DNA of 64,000 bases from Staphylococcus durrellii (lineage in GTDB: Bacteria > Bacillota > Bacilli > Staphylococcales > Staphylococcaceae): the NCBI RefSeq assembly GCF_015594545.1, contig NZ_JADIIO010000002.1:1-64000 (forward strand). The letters run 5' to 3'. The notes beneath the pieces are model-generated. The model was not told the DNA's origin and made no database searches. It saw nothing but the letters and a program-made list of their open reading frames with translations. Below, one piece after another: positions 50,737 through 59,089 of the stretch (the first letter of the stretch is position 1; the number at the start of each line of letters is the position of its first letter). Both the position numbers and the translations under genes were made by a program.

Positions 50737-53523
50737 TTAAACACCCTTCTGTTTTTTACTTTCAATCAATTCAATAAATTTATTGTATTTATTTTCGTCT
50801 ATATTTCCATCTTCAAATGATTTTTTAATTCCATTACGAATTTCAGCTTTTGTTAATTTTTCAATCGGCTTCTTGAATGAATCAAAATCAACAATACCTC
50901 TTAATCGTCTTATAACTATTTCAAAACTTCTTTCTCCTACACTTTTAGAATAAAAAGGCTCTGCTTTAATAATGTTTGCAGAAGAAGAATTATTATTTTT
51001 ATATTGCTCTATATCATTTGTATTTGTTGGTTTAATAACACTTTGACTTTCATTTTCATCTTGCTTACTTTCATTGTTATTGTATTGATCTTGCATTTTA
51101 TCTATTTTAGTTTGCCAATCGACTAAAGTATTTTTTAAATTTAAATCTCTATGTTCACATAACTCTTTAAATCTACCTTTATAATGAATAATACTTCTAT
51201 TGGTATCTAAAATTTTATCTATAAATTCATATCTATATTTCATTGAATATTTACCATAATTAAAAATAGGATATGGCGTTACTTTCTTTCTATTTTTATC
51301 TTGTCTTTTGAGATTTCTTACAACAACGGATTCACCCTCACGTAATCTCGCTAATTCATCAGGTCTAAGTAAAGCACGTTCAATTCCATCTTCTGTAAAG
51401 TTTGTTTCTAATTTACCAGCTTGACCTGAACGATTTGTTTTTACAACTTGCTCACTACCTATCATCTTACTAAAAGTTTCTAACGTGTCTTGTTGAGTTG
51501 CCATAATATATACTTTGTTTTGACATGCGTCCATAATCGCATCATAGGCATCACCGTAAGTGTCTTTAATTTGTGAAAATGCTTGTACAAAGAAGTTAAA
51601 ACGAATACCTCTACCAAGCATCACATTAACTTTTTGAGATAAATTAGGTATCATTGGCATTTGTCCTGTTTCATCTAAATGAAATACTACTCGTCGATGC
51701 GTTTTTTGATGCTCTGTATAAAGTTGCGCATTTTTGGCAAGTTGGAATACAACTTGATTAACTAAAATTGAAGCAATACCATGATTAGCGCTATTATAAT
51801 CAGGTACAACCATAAATACAGCAATTGGTTTTTCAAAACTATTAAATTTTCTAATACGAATATCAGGATTATTATTATTTGTTTGATTTTTAAAGGTTAT
51901 ATTACCTTTTTTATCTTTATATTTTACATATAAATAAGTTATTAATTCTTCTCCATTAACAAGTTGTTTTAATTCAACTCTGTCATTCTCATATAGAATG
52001 TTTTCAAAAGGATATTGCCAATAACCATATTCATTAACATGAGCAACAATGCCCTCGACCTCTTTATAACTGTCTTTATGTTCATCATATTTCTGAATTC
52101 CAATTTCAAAACTACTATCAAGCTTTGCATATCCATCTAAAATATTAGGAAAACCAATCTTATTAATATCCATAGATGTATGACTTGTTAGTTTAGCTAT
52201 TGTGTCTGTCGTAAACGGTTGTAACGCTTTTAATGCAGTACCTATAATTGAAGAACGCATTTTATCTGGTGCTGCTTCAACCGTTGCATATTGCGTTTTA
52301 GCTGGGTCATCTGAAGAAAATTGATTCATATATTCATCTAAAGCTGAAACTTCAATAACCTTTATTTGTCCTCCAATTTTTATACCTTTATAAAAAGTTT
52401 TTGTACTTAATGTTTGTAACATATTTGAAACACTGTACAGTGTTACTTTTTCAGGTTGTTTTGGTAAGCACTCACTACACAATGCTAAAATCATAGCGTT
52501 AATTAAAGCTGCTGACATTACATTCCATTCATTATCCTCTACGCCCTCATTGTTGGTTAAAGTGTGAGTAACTTGTTTCGTCATTTCCTGTGCTTCTCCT
52601 AAATCTCCTTTAATGTATTCATCTATAACAAGTTGTAACACATTAAAAGACATTGTTGATTCCATAGGTTGATCTAAATTAAAAACTTCCCAATGATAGC
52701 CACGTTTTTCTAAAGTTTGGATTGATGCTGATACTAGCTCTCCTTTCATATCATTAACTAATAATGATGGCTGGTGAGAAGAACGAGTATAATTTTCAAT
52801 CATAGGTAAAACATACAGCTCACCTTTACCCGAACGAGAAGTACCAGCAAATATATTATTTACTGCCGATTCATCAATGAATGTAAAATTTTCTCTTTTG
52901 AAAAGACTACCTATTAATTCACTTCTCAAATCTTTTCTTATTTCTTGAATATCAGTTTTCTTATTTTCATTAGGAATCGTTTCATCTTCATATATTCTTT
53001 CTTTTGCTGATTTCAATTGATCTCTATAACTATCAAATTTAACTCCCCAACCAAACGTTTTAAACATAGCAACTGGTAAACCACCTTCGCCCTCAAAAGT
53101 TTTTTCTTTTTGAGGTATGGCTTTATATTGCTTCATAATTTCGTGTCGTGTAGTCCAGCGACCTGATGCTTGTTCAGAGTTATCTAATTTTTTGAATTTT
53201 TGACGTATTTTATATATCTGTTTAGCCCATAAGCCGACAATAATGAGATAAAAAGGTACATAAAATAAGATTGATATAGTATTATTCTTAAAGAAATAAC
53301 TACTTAACTCACCATTCATGTCCTTTATATTTTCAAATACAGATTGTCCGTTACTAAATAACTCTAGAAAATAATTAATTACAAAGTTTGCAATTAAATG
53401 AGCCACTATAAAGCCCACCACAAGAAATATGATTAGTGCTACTGGGTGGGCTAAATAGTGCTTATTTTGAGAAAAAGACCACCAATTTTTTTGGTGGCCA
53501 GCTTTTCTATAATTATTACTCAT
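50737..53523 (-). CDS. VirD4/TraG-family coupling protein (T4CP, TrsK-like)
   Basis: The 928-residue ATPase recruits the relaxosome to the channel. Two N-terminal transmembrane helices (about 28-52 and 83-102) precede Walker A GTSRSGKG (227-234) and a Walker B-like VVFHLDETGQMPMIPN (about 615). The C-terminal 150 residues are a hydrophilic extension. This would be the receptor for the -ER tails described in the findings. AGGAGT lies 6 bp before the ATG. Confidence 0.95.
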   Translation of the reverse strand: MSNNYRKAGHQKNWWSFSQNKHYLAHPVALIIFLVVGFIVAHLIANFVINYFLELFSNGQSVFENIKDMNGELSSYFFKNNTISILFYVPFYLIIVGLWAKQIYKIRQKFKKLDNSEQASGRWTTRHEIMKQYKAIPQKEKTFEGEGGLPVAMFKTFGWGVKFDSYRDQLKSAKERIYEDETIPNENKKTDIQEIRKDLRSELIGSLFKRENFTFIDESAVNNIFAGTSRSGKGELYVLPMIENYTRSSHQPSLLVNDMKGELVSASIQTLEKRGYHWEVFNLDQPMESTMSFNVLQLVIDEYIKGDLGEAQEMTKQVTHTLTNNEGVEDNEWNVMSAALINAMILALCSECLPKQPEKVTLYSVSNMLQTLSTKTFYKGIKIGGQIKVIEVSALDEYMNQFSSDDPAKTQYATVEAAPDKMRSSIIGTALKALQPFTTDTIAKLTSHTSMDINKIGFPNILDGYAKLDSSFEIGIQKYDEHKDSYKEVEGIVAHVNEYGYWQYPFENILYENDRVELKQLVNGEELITYLYVKYKDKKGNITFKNQTNNNNPDIRIRKFNSFEKPIAVFMVVPDYNSANHGIASILVNQVVFQLAKNAQLYTEHQKTHRRVVFHLDETGQMPMIPNLSQKVNVMLGRGIRFNFFVQAFSQIKDTYGDAYDAIMDACQNKVYIMATQQDTLETFSKMIGSEQVVKTNRSGQAGKLETNFTEDGIERALLRPDELARLREGESVVVRNLKRQDKNRKKVTPYPIFNYGKYSMKYRYEFIDKILDTNRSIIHYKGRFKELCEHRDLNLKNTLVDWQTKIDKMQDQYNNNESKQDENESQSVIKPTNTNDIEQYKNNNSSSANIIKAEPFYSKSVGERSFEIVIRRLRGIVDFDSFKKPIEKLTKAEIRNGIKKSFEDGNIDENKYNKFIELIESKKQKGV

Positions 53524-53562
53524 GTTAATACTCCTTTCTTTATTTGCTTAATAGCACATTTA

Positions 53563-54015
53563 TTAAAATGGTAATGGTTTATCTTGGAAACCTTCTGCTT
53601 TTTCTTTATCCTCATTATTTTGAGGATTATTATTAAATACTTCACTGACATCTTGCTTAATTTCTTTTGCACCATCATTGGTATGATTTTCTATTTCCTT
53701 ATTATCCTCTTTCGATTTCGGGGAAAGATACTTGATACTATCAGCAACTATGTTTTCAAAATATTGATAGCTTCCATCGTCTTTCTTTCTTCTATTGGTA
53801 TTAATATAGCCTGATATGTGTAATAACTCGCCTTTGTTATTGTATTTAACAAGGTTTTTAGCTCGTTCTCCGAATACTGTAATTGTTGGATAATCAGTAT
53901 TCCCTTTATATCTTTCAACTGCTAGTTTGAATGTACAGCGAGCTAAATCATTATCATCAACTGTATATTCAAGGTCATGTGCTATTCTTCCTAATAGAAA
54001 TACATTATTAATCAT
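53563..54015 (-). CDS. ssb: Single-stranded DNA-binding protein
   Basis: The 150-residue SSB has an OB fold (1-105: NNVFLLGRIAHDLEYTVDDND ... YFENIVADSIKYLSP), an acidic disordered linker and the canonical acidic-hydrophobic tip FQDKPLPF. It protects transferred strands in the recipient. Encoded within the mating operon, upstream of the T4CP gene. Confidence 0.93.
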   Translation of the reverse strand: MINNVFLLGRIAHDLEYTVDDNDLARCTFKLAVERYKGNTDYPTITVFGERAKNLVKYNNKGELLHISGYINTNRRKKDDGSYQYFENIVADSIKYLSPKSKEDNKEIENHTNDGAKEIKQDVSEVFNNNPQNNEDKEKAEGFQDKPLPF

Positions 54016-54026
54016 ATTACTCCCCC

Positions 54027-55187
54027 CTATTCATTTTCATTTCTTAATTCTTTAATTTCACTTTCAAGCTTTTCTATATCTTCTTTTAGTTCATCTGCTT
54101 CTTTGTCTTTCTTGTCTTTGTCTTTAATTTTGTCATATTCTTTTTCTTTTTTGTCTAACTGTTTTTCCTTGCTTGATGCAATTTCTGACTCTTTATTTTG
54201 AATTAATTGAGTAACTTTATCGCTCTCTATAGTTGAAGAAAGCTTTTTAGCACTATTTAAATCATCAGTTTCAATATATGCTTTAGCTAAATTTATTTTT
54301 CTTTTTTCAGTTTTATCAATATCATCTACTAATTTCAGCGCATCTTGATAATTTTTATTTTGAATATACACATCAAAATCACCATTATTAGTTGGATACT
54401 GTTCATTAAATTTTTCTAATTGCTTATACTTATCTTTTTCAAATAACAGGTTTTCAACGTACTTAGACCCATTGATTTTTTTAGCTTTTGAAAAATGTTC
54501 ATTATCTATAAGTAAATTGATATAGATTTTTTTGTCTTTTTTATTTAAATCTTCTTTAGGAATTTTTTCAAAATTGCTTATAGCTTTTTCTTCCTGACCT
54601 AGTAATGCTTGTTGATAAATATCTTCTTTAGTTATTTTATCTTCTGACTTACTAGATGTTGGCATTGTACTATATAAATAAACCATGACTAATATCGCTA
54701 CTAAAACCAGTGCTAAAAAGCCTTTTCCTTTAGGAGATTTCATGAAATTAGTAACGGTTTCTTTATTGATGCCTTTATTTTGCTTTGCATTCATATATGA
54801 AGTATTTGGCGTATATTGAATTTTTTTCTTTTGATTTTGCTTTTGTGTTTTGAAATTTTCTTCTGCTGATTTTTTGTAATATTTAGCTTCATCATCAAGT
54901 TGTTTTAATATCGTTTGCTTAATACGTTTCATATCTTTATCTTGTGTTTCTATTTCACTTAATACTGTTTTAGCATGTCTATATATATTTACATTGTTAG
55001 TATTAATTATATAATGAGCTTCTAAAATTTCTTGATTATCTCCATCATCATATAAAACATAATTGAAATCATTTTTAGCATTGGGATATTTTCCATTCTC
55101 TAAATCTTCTGTAACTTTAATCATTTCTTGTAATGTAAAGTCGCTTTTATTATTTATTTCATAATCAATAGTTTTGATTTTCAGCAA
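54027..55187 (-). CDS. Transfer-cluster membrane protein with TPR-like exterior
   Basis: The 386-residue protein has a cytoplasmic N-terminal domain (1-150), one transmembrane helix (about 153-172: GFLALVLVAILVMVYLYS), helical repeats outside (185-330: ALLGQEEKAISNFEKIPKEDLN, AKAYIETDDLNSAKKLSS) and a C-terminal coiled coil. The plan (cytoplasmic pseudokinase-like domain, single span, helical exterior) resembles EssB/YukC-type secretion subunits, but identity is not established. Confidence 0.6.
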   Translation of the reverse strand: MLKIKTIDYEINNKSDFTLQEMIKVTEDLENGKYPNAKNDFNYVLYDDGDNQEILEAHYIINTNNVNIYRHAKTVLSEIETQDKDMKRIKQTILKQLDDEAKYYKKSAEENFKTQKQNQKKKIQYTPNTSYMNAKQNKGINKETVTNFMKSPKGKGFLALVLVAILVMVYLYSTMPTSSKSEDKITKEDIYQQALLGQEEKAISNFEKIPKEDLNKKDKKIYINLLIDNEHFSKAKKINGSKYVENLLFEKDKYKQLEKFNEQYPTNNGDFDVYIQNKNYQDALKLVDDIDKTEKRKINLAKAYIETDDLNSAKKLSSTIESDKVTQLIQNKESEIASSKEKQLDKKEKEYDKIKDKDKKDKEADELKEDIEKLESEIKELRNENE

Positions 55188-55208
55188 TGTCTTACTCCTT
55201 TCTTAGCA

Positions 55209-55239
55209 AAATAAAAAAGGCTCAATATGAGCCTTTTTC
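55209..55239 (-). terminator. Terminator-like hairpin within the mating operon
   Basis: AAAAAAGGCTCA / TGAGCCTTTTT, just after the stop of the VirB2-like gene on the minus strand. Partial read-through would lower expression of downstream genes relative to the pilin-like subunit. Confidence 0.75.
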
Positions 55240-55530
55240 TTATAATGTATTAGATTTACTATTTACGACTTGTTGTAACATTTGTTGATCTAATTGAATT
55301 GAACTTACTTTCAATGTATCTTCTGAACTTCTTGCGAAAACTAACGCCCCAGCTGCGATAACAAAACCTATAATTGAGAAAATAAGCGTTGTCTTAGCCC
55401 AACGTCTACCCATATCACCAAACATCATTACTGTACCAGCAACTACAAAACATAATGCTAGCAATGGTACTAATACTGGTTGCCAATCTTGAATTAAATT
55501 AATTATTGTTTCTTGTAGTCCACTAAACAT
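55240..55530 (-). CDS. Small two-span membrane protein (VirB2/TcpD-like)
   Basis: The 96-residue protein begins MFSGLQETIINLIQDWQPVL and has two hydrophobic helices (about 18-38 and 48-68) with a short basic loop between (GDMGRRWAKTT). That is the topology of VirB2-type pilin or channel subunits of Gram-positive T4SS. I chose ATG 55530, 6 bp after GAGGTG; its start overlaps the upstream gene by 8 bp. A terminator just downstream may make it the most abundant product of the operon. Confidence 0.7.
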   Translation of the reverse strand: MFSGLQETIINLIQDWQPVLVPLLALCFVVAGTVMMFGDMGRRWAKTTLIFSIIGFVIAAGALVFARSSEDTLKVSSIQLDQQMLQQVVNSKSNTL

Positions 55531-55738
55531 GCTCTTCACCTCTTAAATTATTTTGGTTATTATTTTGTTTTTCATGGTAAAACTCTAATGCTTTTGAAAC
55601 AACATCTGTATTGTTTGCTAAATATTCTTGATGTTTGTTATATAACCATTCTTGATAATTTTCATTATTAACTTTCATTATTTGCTGAACTTGTTTTTTT
55701 TGTTTACTAGTATCTTGGGCTGTTATTTTTTCTGCCAT
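55523..55738 (-). CDS. Small hydrophilic protein at the head of the mating operon
   Basis: The 71-residue protein begins MAEKITAQDTSKQKKQVQQI; it is helical and Gln/Asn-rich. GGAGGTG lies 6 bp before ATG 55738. It overlaps the VirB2-like gene and is the first gene of the operon, behind a hairpin. Function unknown. Confidence 0.6.
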   Translation of the reverse strand: MAEKITAQDTSKQKKQVQQIMKVNNENYQEWLYNKHQEYLANNTDVVSKALEFYHEKQNNNQNNLRGEEHV

Positions 55739-55762
55739 TAATGGCACCTCCTGTAAATAATA

Positions 55763-55790
55763 AAAAACCTATTGTCTTGCAATAGGTTTA
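55763..55790 (-). terminator. Hairpin upstream of the mating operon (possible attenuator)
   Basis: AAACCTATTG / CAATAGGTTT, with T6 on the minus-strand exit side (55761-55768). It separates the regulator gene at 55882-56160 from the operon's first gene. Confidence 0.65.
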
Positions 55791-55881
55791 ACGGTCTGTA
55801 TTTTGTATTCTGTTTAATTTACTTTAATGCTTACGGCATCAGTCAGATTATATTTCATTATAGAATTTGAAAGCATAAAAA

Positions 55882-56160
55882 CTATGCACTTAAATCTTTA
55901 AGGCATTTAATCTCGCTAAAATTGTTTTTACGTCTAGCTATTATTCCATAGCGTTCGCTGTATACAGTTTTAGCTTCATACATAATTTCATTTAACGGAA
56001 TAAAATTACAATTATCTTTTTGTGACGTATTATCTTTTCTTAAAGCACGAACACCTTTAATTTTATATCTTTTACCATTAAACGTTCTAACTTCATCAGC
56101 GTATAATACAAAACCTTTAAAATTTAGTGTGTCATATTTTTTATAAGCTATTCTATTCAT
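55882..56160 (-). CDS. Small basic hypothetical protein
   Basis: The 92-residue protein begins MNRIAYKKYDTLNFKGFVLY; it is beta-rich and basic (FNGKRYKIKGVRALRKDN). GGGAGG lies 10 bp before ATG 56160. It may be a regulator of the transfer operon by position, but no DNA-binding motif is evident. Confidence 0.55.
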   Translation of the reverse strand: MNRIAYKKYDTLNFKGFVLYADEVRTFNGKRYKIKGVRALRKDNTSQKDNCNFIPLNEIMYEAKTVYSERYGIIARRKNNFSEIKCLKDLSA

Positions 56161-56610
56161 GATTATATTCCTCCCTAAAACCAAATTATTTTATTTATAA
56201 AATAATTAAAATGCTTTAATTAAAATGCTCTGCTTTATGTGATAATATAATCATACGTCAAGATAATTAATGATTAGGCTTGTCGGCACTTTTCACCGCC
56301 CTAATCTTGCAGTTCTTTCGGCTTCCTGCTGGCGTCACCAGTCTTTTATATATTACTCACGATTCTTTGGAACTTCCCCTCTCGATTTCCAATATAAAAG
56401 GTTTTGAATAGGTTGAATTTAAATTCTATAATGAAATACACAGGTTCAGGATTACCCGTTTAACCGATAGCCGTATACCCAACCTAAATGGTATTTCTCT
56501 CATTTAGAGGCACGCATATGAATAAGTCAATGTTCAAACTTAAACAGAAACATTTAAGTTATTTTAATTATACCACTATTGTATAAGCAAATCAAGGAGT
56601 TGTAGTAATT
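56161..56610 (+). other. GC-richer structured intergenic region, candidate non-coding RNA
   Basis: No gene. TATAAT lies at about 56243-56248, and the sequence beyond is clearly less AT-rich than its surroundings. GATTAGG (about 56270) pairs with CCTAATC (about 56301) enclosing CGG-CACTTTTCA-CCG. CTGG-CGTCA-CCAG follows, then AGGTT ... AACCT and CTCT-CATTT-AGAG towards 56505. No clear terminator. It lies between divergent genes and may be a leader RNA, a trans-acting RNA or a cis-acting replication site. Confidence 0.5.
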
Positions 56611-56916
56611 TTGAGAAATCAAATGGTGTTCCGTATTCAACCTGAATTAAAAAGAAAAATAGCTCATACTAGTATAGAGCAAAATATAAACATGTCTGAT
56701 TTAGTGAATAACATAATTCAAGATACAGACTTAAATAACTTAAATTTAGAGGAATTAAGTAATCAACCTAAACTAAGTAAAAAAAATGTTCAAGTTGCTT
56801 ATCAAATTGAAGATATAAACAGAAAGAAGTTTCTAAATATAATTAACAACGATCAATTTAATATAACTAATTCACAATTGATGAATAGTCTTTTAGAATA
56901 CTATTTTAAAAAGTAA
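56611..56916 (+). CDS. Ribbon-helix-helix regulator
   Basis: The 101-residue protein starts at TTG 56611 behind AAGGAG. It has RHH-like units: MVFRIQPELKRKIAHTSIEQNINMSDLVNNII and, in the second half, QVAYQIEDINRKKFLNIINNDQFNITNSQLMNSLLEYY, suggesting a tandem or pseudo-dimeric RHH. It is comparable in type to ArtA-like regulators of staphylococcal conjugative plasmids. ATG 56623 is an alternative start. Confidence 0.7.
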   Translation: MRNQMVFRIQPELKRKIAHTSIEQNINMSDLVNNIIQDTDLNNLNLEELSNQPKLSKKNVQVAYQIEDINRKKFLNIINNDQFNITNSQLMNSLLEYYFKK

Positions 56917-57048
56917 CTAATAGTATAAAAAATGTATGTTTTAAATTTACCACAGTGAAAGTTAATTTCAATGCTTTTTAGCGAATTTTACAAAAAATTG
57001 AGCTAGACTAGATTTATTACATTATAAAAGATTAAAATATCTTAATTC

Positions 57049-57075
57049 GCCTAACTAAAATGTTAGGCTTTTTTA
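57049..57075. terminator. Terminator between convergent genes
   Basis: GCCTAAC / GTTAGGC followed by T6 on the plus strand, between the RHH gene and the minus-strand membrane gene. Confidence 0.75.
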
Positions 57076-57372
57076 ATCACTGATACTAACAAATAACATA
57101 AACGCTAAAATAAAAATTGCGAGGATAATACTAGAAAAAACAAAAATGCTTATTAAGACTAATATATAACCTAATGATAAGCCTAATATGTCTTTAGTCC
57201 ATGACCATGACGTAATCATTTTGAATAGAGTAAAAACTACACTTATTATAAATATGCTTCCACATACGACCCAACAAGCTAGATCATTAATATTTGAAAC
57301 CAATAGAATGCCCGATATTGTTATAATCAAGATCATATATTTAGGCTGAATATTATTTAATCTTTCTGTCAT
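57073..57372 (-). CDS. Small membrane protein downstream of repA2
   Basis: The 99-residue protein has three or four hydrophobic helices (about 13-25, 30-48, 60-78, 80-97). GGGGGG precedes the ATG, 33 bp behind repA2. Possibly an operon with the initiator. Function unknown. Confidence 0.6.
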   Translation of the reverse strand: MTERLNNIQPKYMILIITISGILLVSNINDLACWVVCGSIFIISVVFTLFKMITSWSWTKDILGLSLGYILVLISIFVFSSIILAIFILAFMLFVSISD

Positions 57373-57405
57373 ACTATCCCCCCTTTCTTAATTAACGAAA
57401 ATTTA

Positions 57406-58401
57406 TCACATATTAAAAATATTGTTATCTGACATATTTTTTCTTCTCATATCAGCAGAATGTAATTCTTCAAGTAAAGTTAAAATGGTTTGCATTAAAT
57501 ATCCTTGCATTGATTTTACACTTTCAATTTTCCCTTTAACTTCTCTATCGTGAATAGCTTTCTTAAATCTCTTTAATGATTTTAATAATTCATCTTCAAT
57601 ATCTTCTAGCATAAAATGTGATTCTTCATGAGTTGAATTAAATGCTTTTTTTGCTTTAAGAATAGTTTGTTTAATAATATTTAGGTCTGTATAACTATAG
57701 TTTAGTAAATAGTTTGTAAGTTGTTGAGGAAATTCTTCTAAGAGTATTTCTTTATCATTATTATCACCAAATAAGTATGAAAAATGATTTGAATGATTTG
57801 AATGTGAACTCATATTAGTATTACTGTCTATATCATTCATATCATTCATATCATTAGTTTCAGTATCAATATAATCAGTATTACTTAAATCAGTATCATT
57901 AGTGTGCGATTTTCGCATTTCTTGTTGTGCGATTTCAGCATTTCTTGAAATGTGATTTTCGCATTTCTTGAAATGCGATTTTCGCATTTCAGCGTCATGG
58001 CTATGCTCAATACTTGTTTCTTCTTGTTGTTTTATTTCATAAACATCTTCTTTAGTAATTGCAGGATTCTTCAAATATAATTTGTTTGGTTTACCTTGAC
58101 CACATCTTACTTGTTCTAAAAGATCAGCTTTAGATAATTCTTTTTTAATTTTTGTTAATTTGCCATCATGACAATTTAATATATTTTTAAGTTTCTCGTT
58201 TGTGAAGATGAAAAATATATCGCCATTTTCATCAAACCAATTATTTTTAATTGATAATTCTAATCTATCTTTTAACAAAGCATAAGCAATTTTTGCATCA
58301 TTACTTAATTGCATATATTTTTCGTTAGAAAAAAATACTTTCGGTAGTTGGTAAAATTTTTCTCTATATTGTTGTTGGATATTAAATCTTTGTTCAGACA
58401 T
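57406..58401 (-). CDS. repA: RepA_N-family replication initiator (second copy)
   Basis: This 331-residue initiator has the RepA_N domain (1-115: FYQLPKVFFSN ... AKIAYALLKDRLELS ... GQGKPNKLYL), an iteron-encoded middle (AEMRKSHFKKCENHISRNAE) and the C-terminal domain with MQGYLMQTIL. It differs enough from the copy at 1-939 to represent a separate incompatibility group. It lies beside parA, so this is probably the plasmid's native replicon. Translation is probably set by an antisense RNA from its leader. Confidence 0.94.
   Translation of the reverse strand: MSEQRFNIQQQYREKFYQLPKVFFSNEKYMQLSNDAKIAYALLKDRLELSIKNNWFDENGDIFFIFTNEKLKNILNCHDGKLTKIKKELSKADLLEQVRCGQGKPNKLYLKNPAITKEDVYEIKQQEETSIEHSHDAEMRKSHFKKCENHISRNAEIAQQEMRKSHTNDTDLSNTDYIDTETNDMNDMNDIDSNTNMSSHSNHSNHFSYLFGDNNDKEILLEEFPQQLTNYLLNYSYTDLNIIKQTILKAKKAFNSTHEESHFMLEDIEDELLKSLKRFKKAIHDREVKGKIESVKSMQGYLMQTILTLLEELHSADMRRKNMSDNNIFNM
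57904..57990 (-). repeat. Iteron repeats inside the second repA (probable origin)
   Basis: Four or five copies of GCGATTTTCGCATTTC-type sequence, several separated by TTGAAAT, inside the coding region. This corresponds to the origin position in RepA_N replicons. Confidence 0.75.
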
Positions 58402-58577
58402 AATAAAAACCTCTTTCCATATTTTAGTTTGGTAAGAGGTAATAAAACGCTTTTATTTAGCTTTACATTTATTTAATGATTTAGGTGCTTGCACTAAGAA
58501 GTTATTCATTATATAATACAAGTATCAAATTAATATTAAATAAACGTTTGCAGACGTTTTATTACCTAATTTCTAAG
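58402..58577 (-). promoter_or_regulatory. repA2 leader with attenuator-like inverted repeats
   Basis: GGTAATAAAACG (58438-58449) pairs perfectly with CGTTTTATTACC (58555-58566). The second arm can alternatively fold locally (AAACG ... CGTTT, 58544-58559). AAAGAGG near 58410 is the repA ribosome-binding site. The antisense RNA covers 58524-58607, so it could steer the choice of fold, as in pSK1/pSK41-type rep control. Confidence 0.65.
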
Positions 58578-58607
58578 GGCAACTACTTCCAATAGTTGCT
58601 CTTTTTT
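58524..58607 (+). ncRNA. Antisense RNA (RNAI) controlling repA2
   Basis: A strong promoter, TTGCAC (58489-58494), 17 bp, TATAAT (58512-58517), points away from repA. About 85 nt later the hairpin GGGCAACTA / TAGTTGCTC is followed by T6 (58577-58607). The RNA is complementary to the 5' leader of repA2 and is the standard copy-number control in staphylococcal RepA_N plasmids. Confidence 0.8.
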
Positions 58608-58704
58608 CATTTCTTATAAATTAATAATAACATGTTGCTGTTATTTGTAAAATTTATTTTTGAATCTTCCTACTGTCTTTCCTCGTTATTCTCTTAATTA
58701 CATT

Positions 58705-58929
58705 TTAATCTTTTCCACTTGCAAAAAGCATTGCTGTAAATACTATGAAAATCAAAGATACTAACGTTCCTAATAGAATAAAAATTGCAGAAACGATATT
58801 CCACATAATAAATAGTGTTTTTTTGACACCACCCCACCAATTCAATTTATCAATAATGAATGTAGCAAGACCCACAAGTAATATAAATGAAAGTACAATA
58901 GAAATCATTTCAATGGTTTCTATATTCAT
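58705..58929 (-). CDS. Small membrane protein between rep and par
   Basis: The 74-residue protein has two long hydrophobic stretches (about 7-26 and 38-70) with a WW-containing loop (DKLNWWGGVKK). GGGGAGGGGG precedes it. Function unknown. Confidence 0.6.
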   Translation of the reverse strand: MNIETIEMISIVLSFILLVGLATFIIDKLNWWGGVKKTLFIMWNIVSAIFILLGTLVSLIFIVFTAMLFASGKD

Positions 58930-58979
58930 ATAACCCCCTCCCCTGTTAATACAATATCCATTAAACTACTTATAGTATA

Positions 58980-59053
58980 TACTATAAATGTAAATTACAC
59001 AAATGTAAATTACACATGTGTTATTTACATTTGTGTAATTTACACATGTGTGA
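58980..59053. repeat. Centromere/operator array before parA
   Basis: Units begin at 58980 (degenerate), 58995 (TTACACAAATGTAA), 59010 (TTACACATGTGTTA), 59025 (TTACATTTGTGTAA) and 59040 (TTACACATGTGTGA), exactly 15 bp apart. They overlap the likely parA promoter (TATGATATAAC follows). Tandem palindromes of this kind serve as binding site for RHH partition proteins, combining parS and autorepression. Confidence 0.85.
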
Positions 59054-59089
59054 TATGATATAACTATATTCAAAAGGAGGGATAGTATT

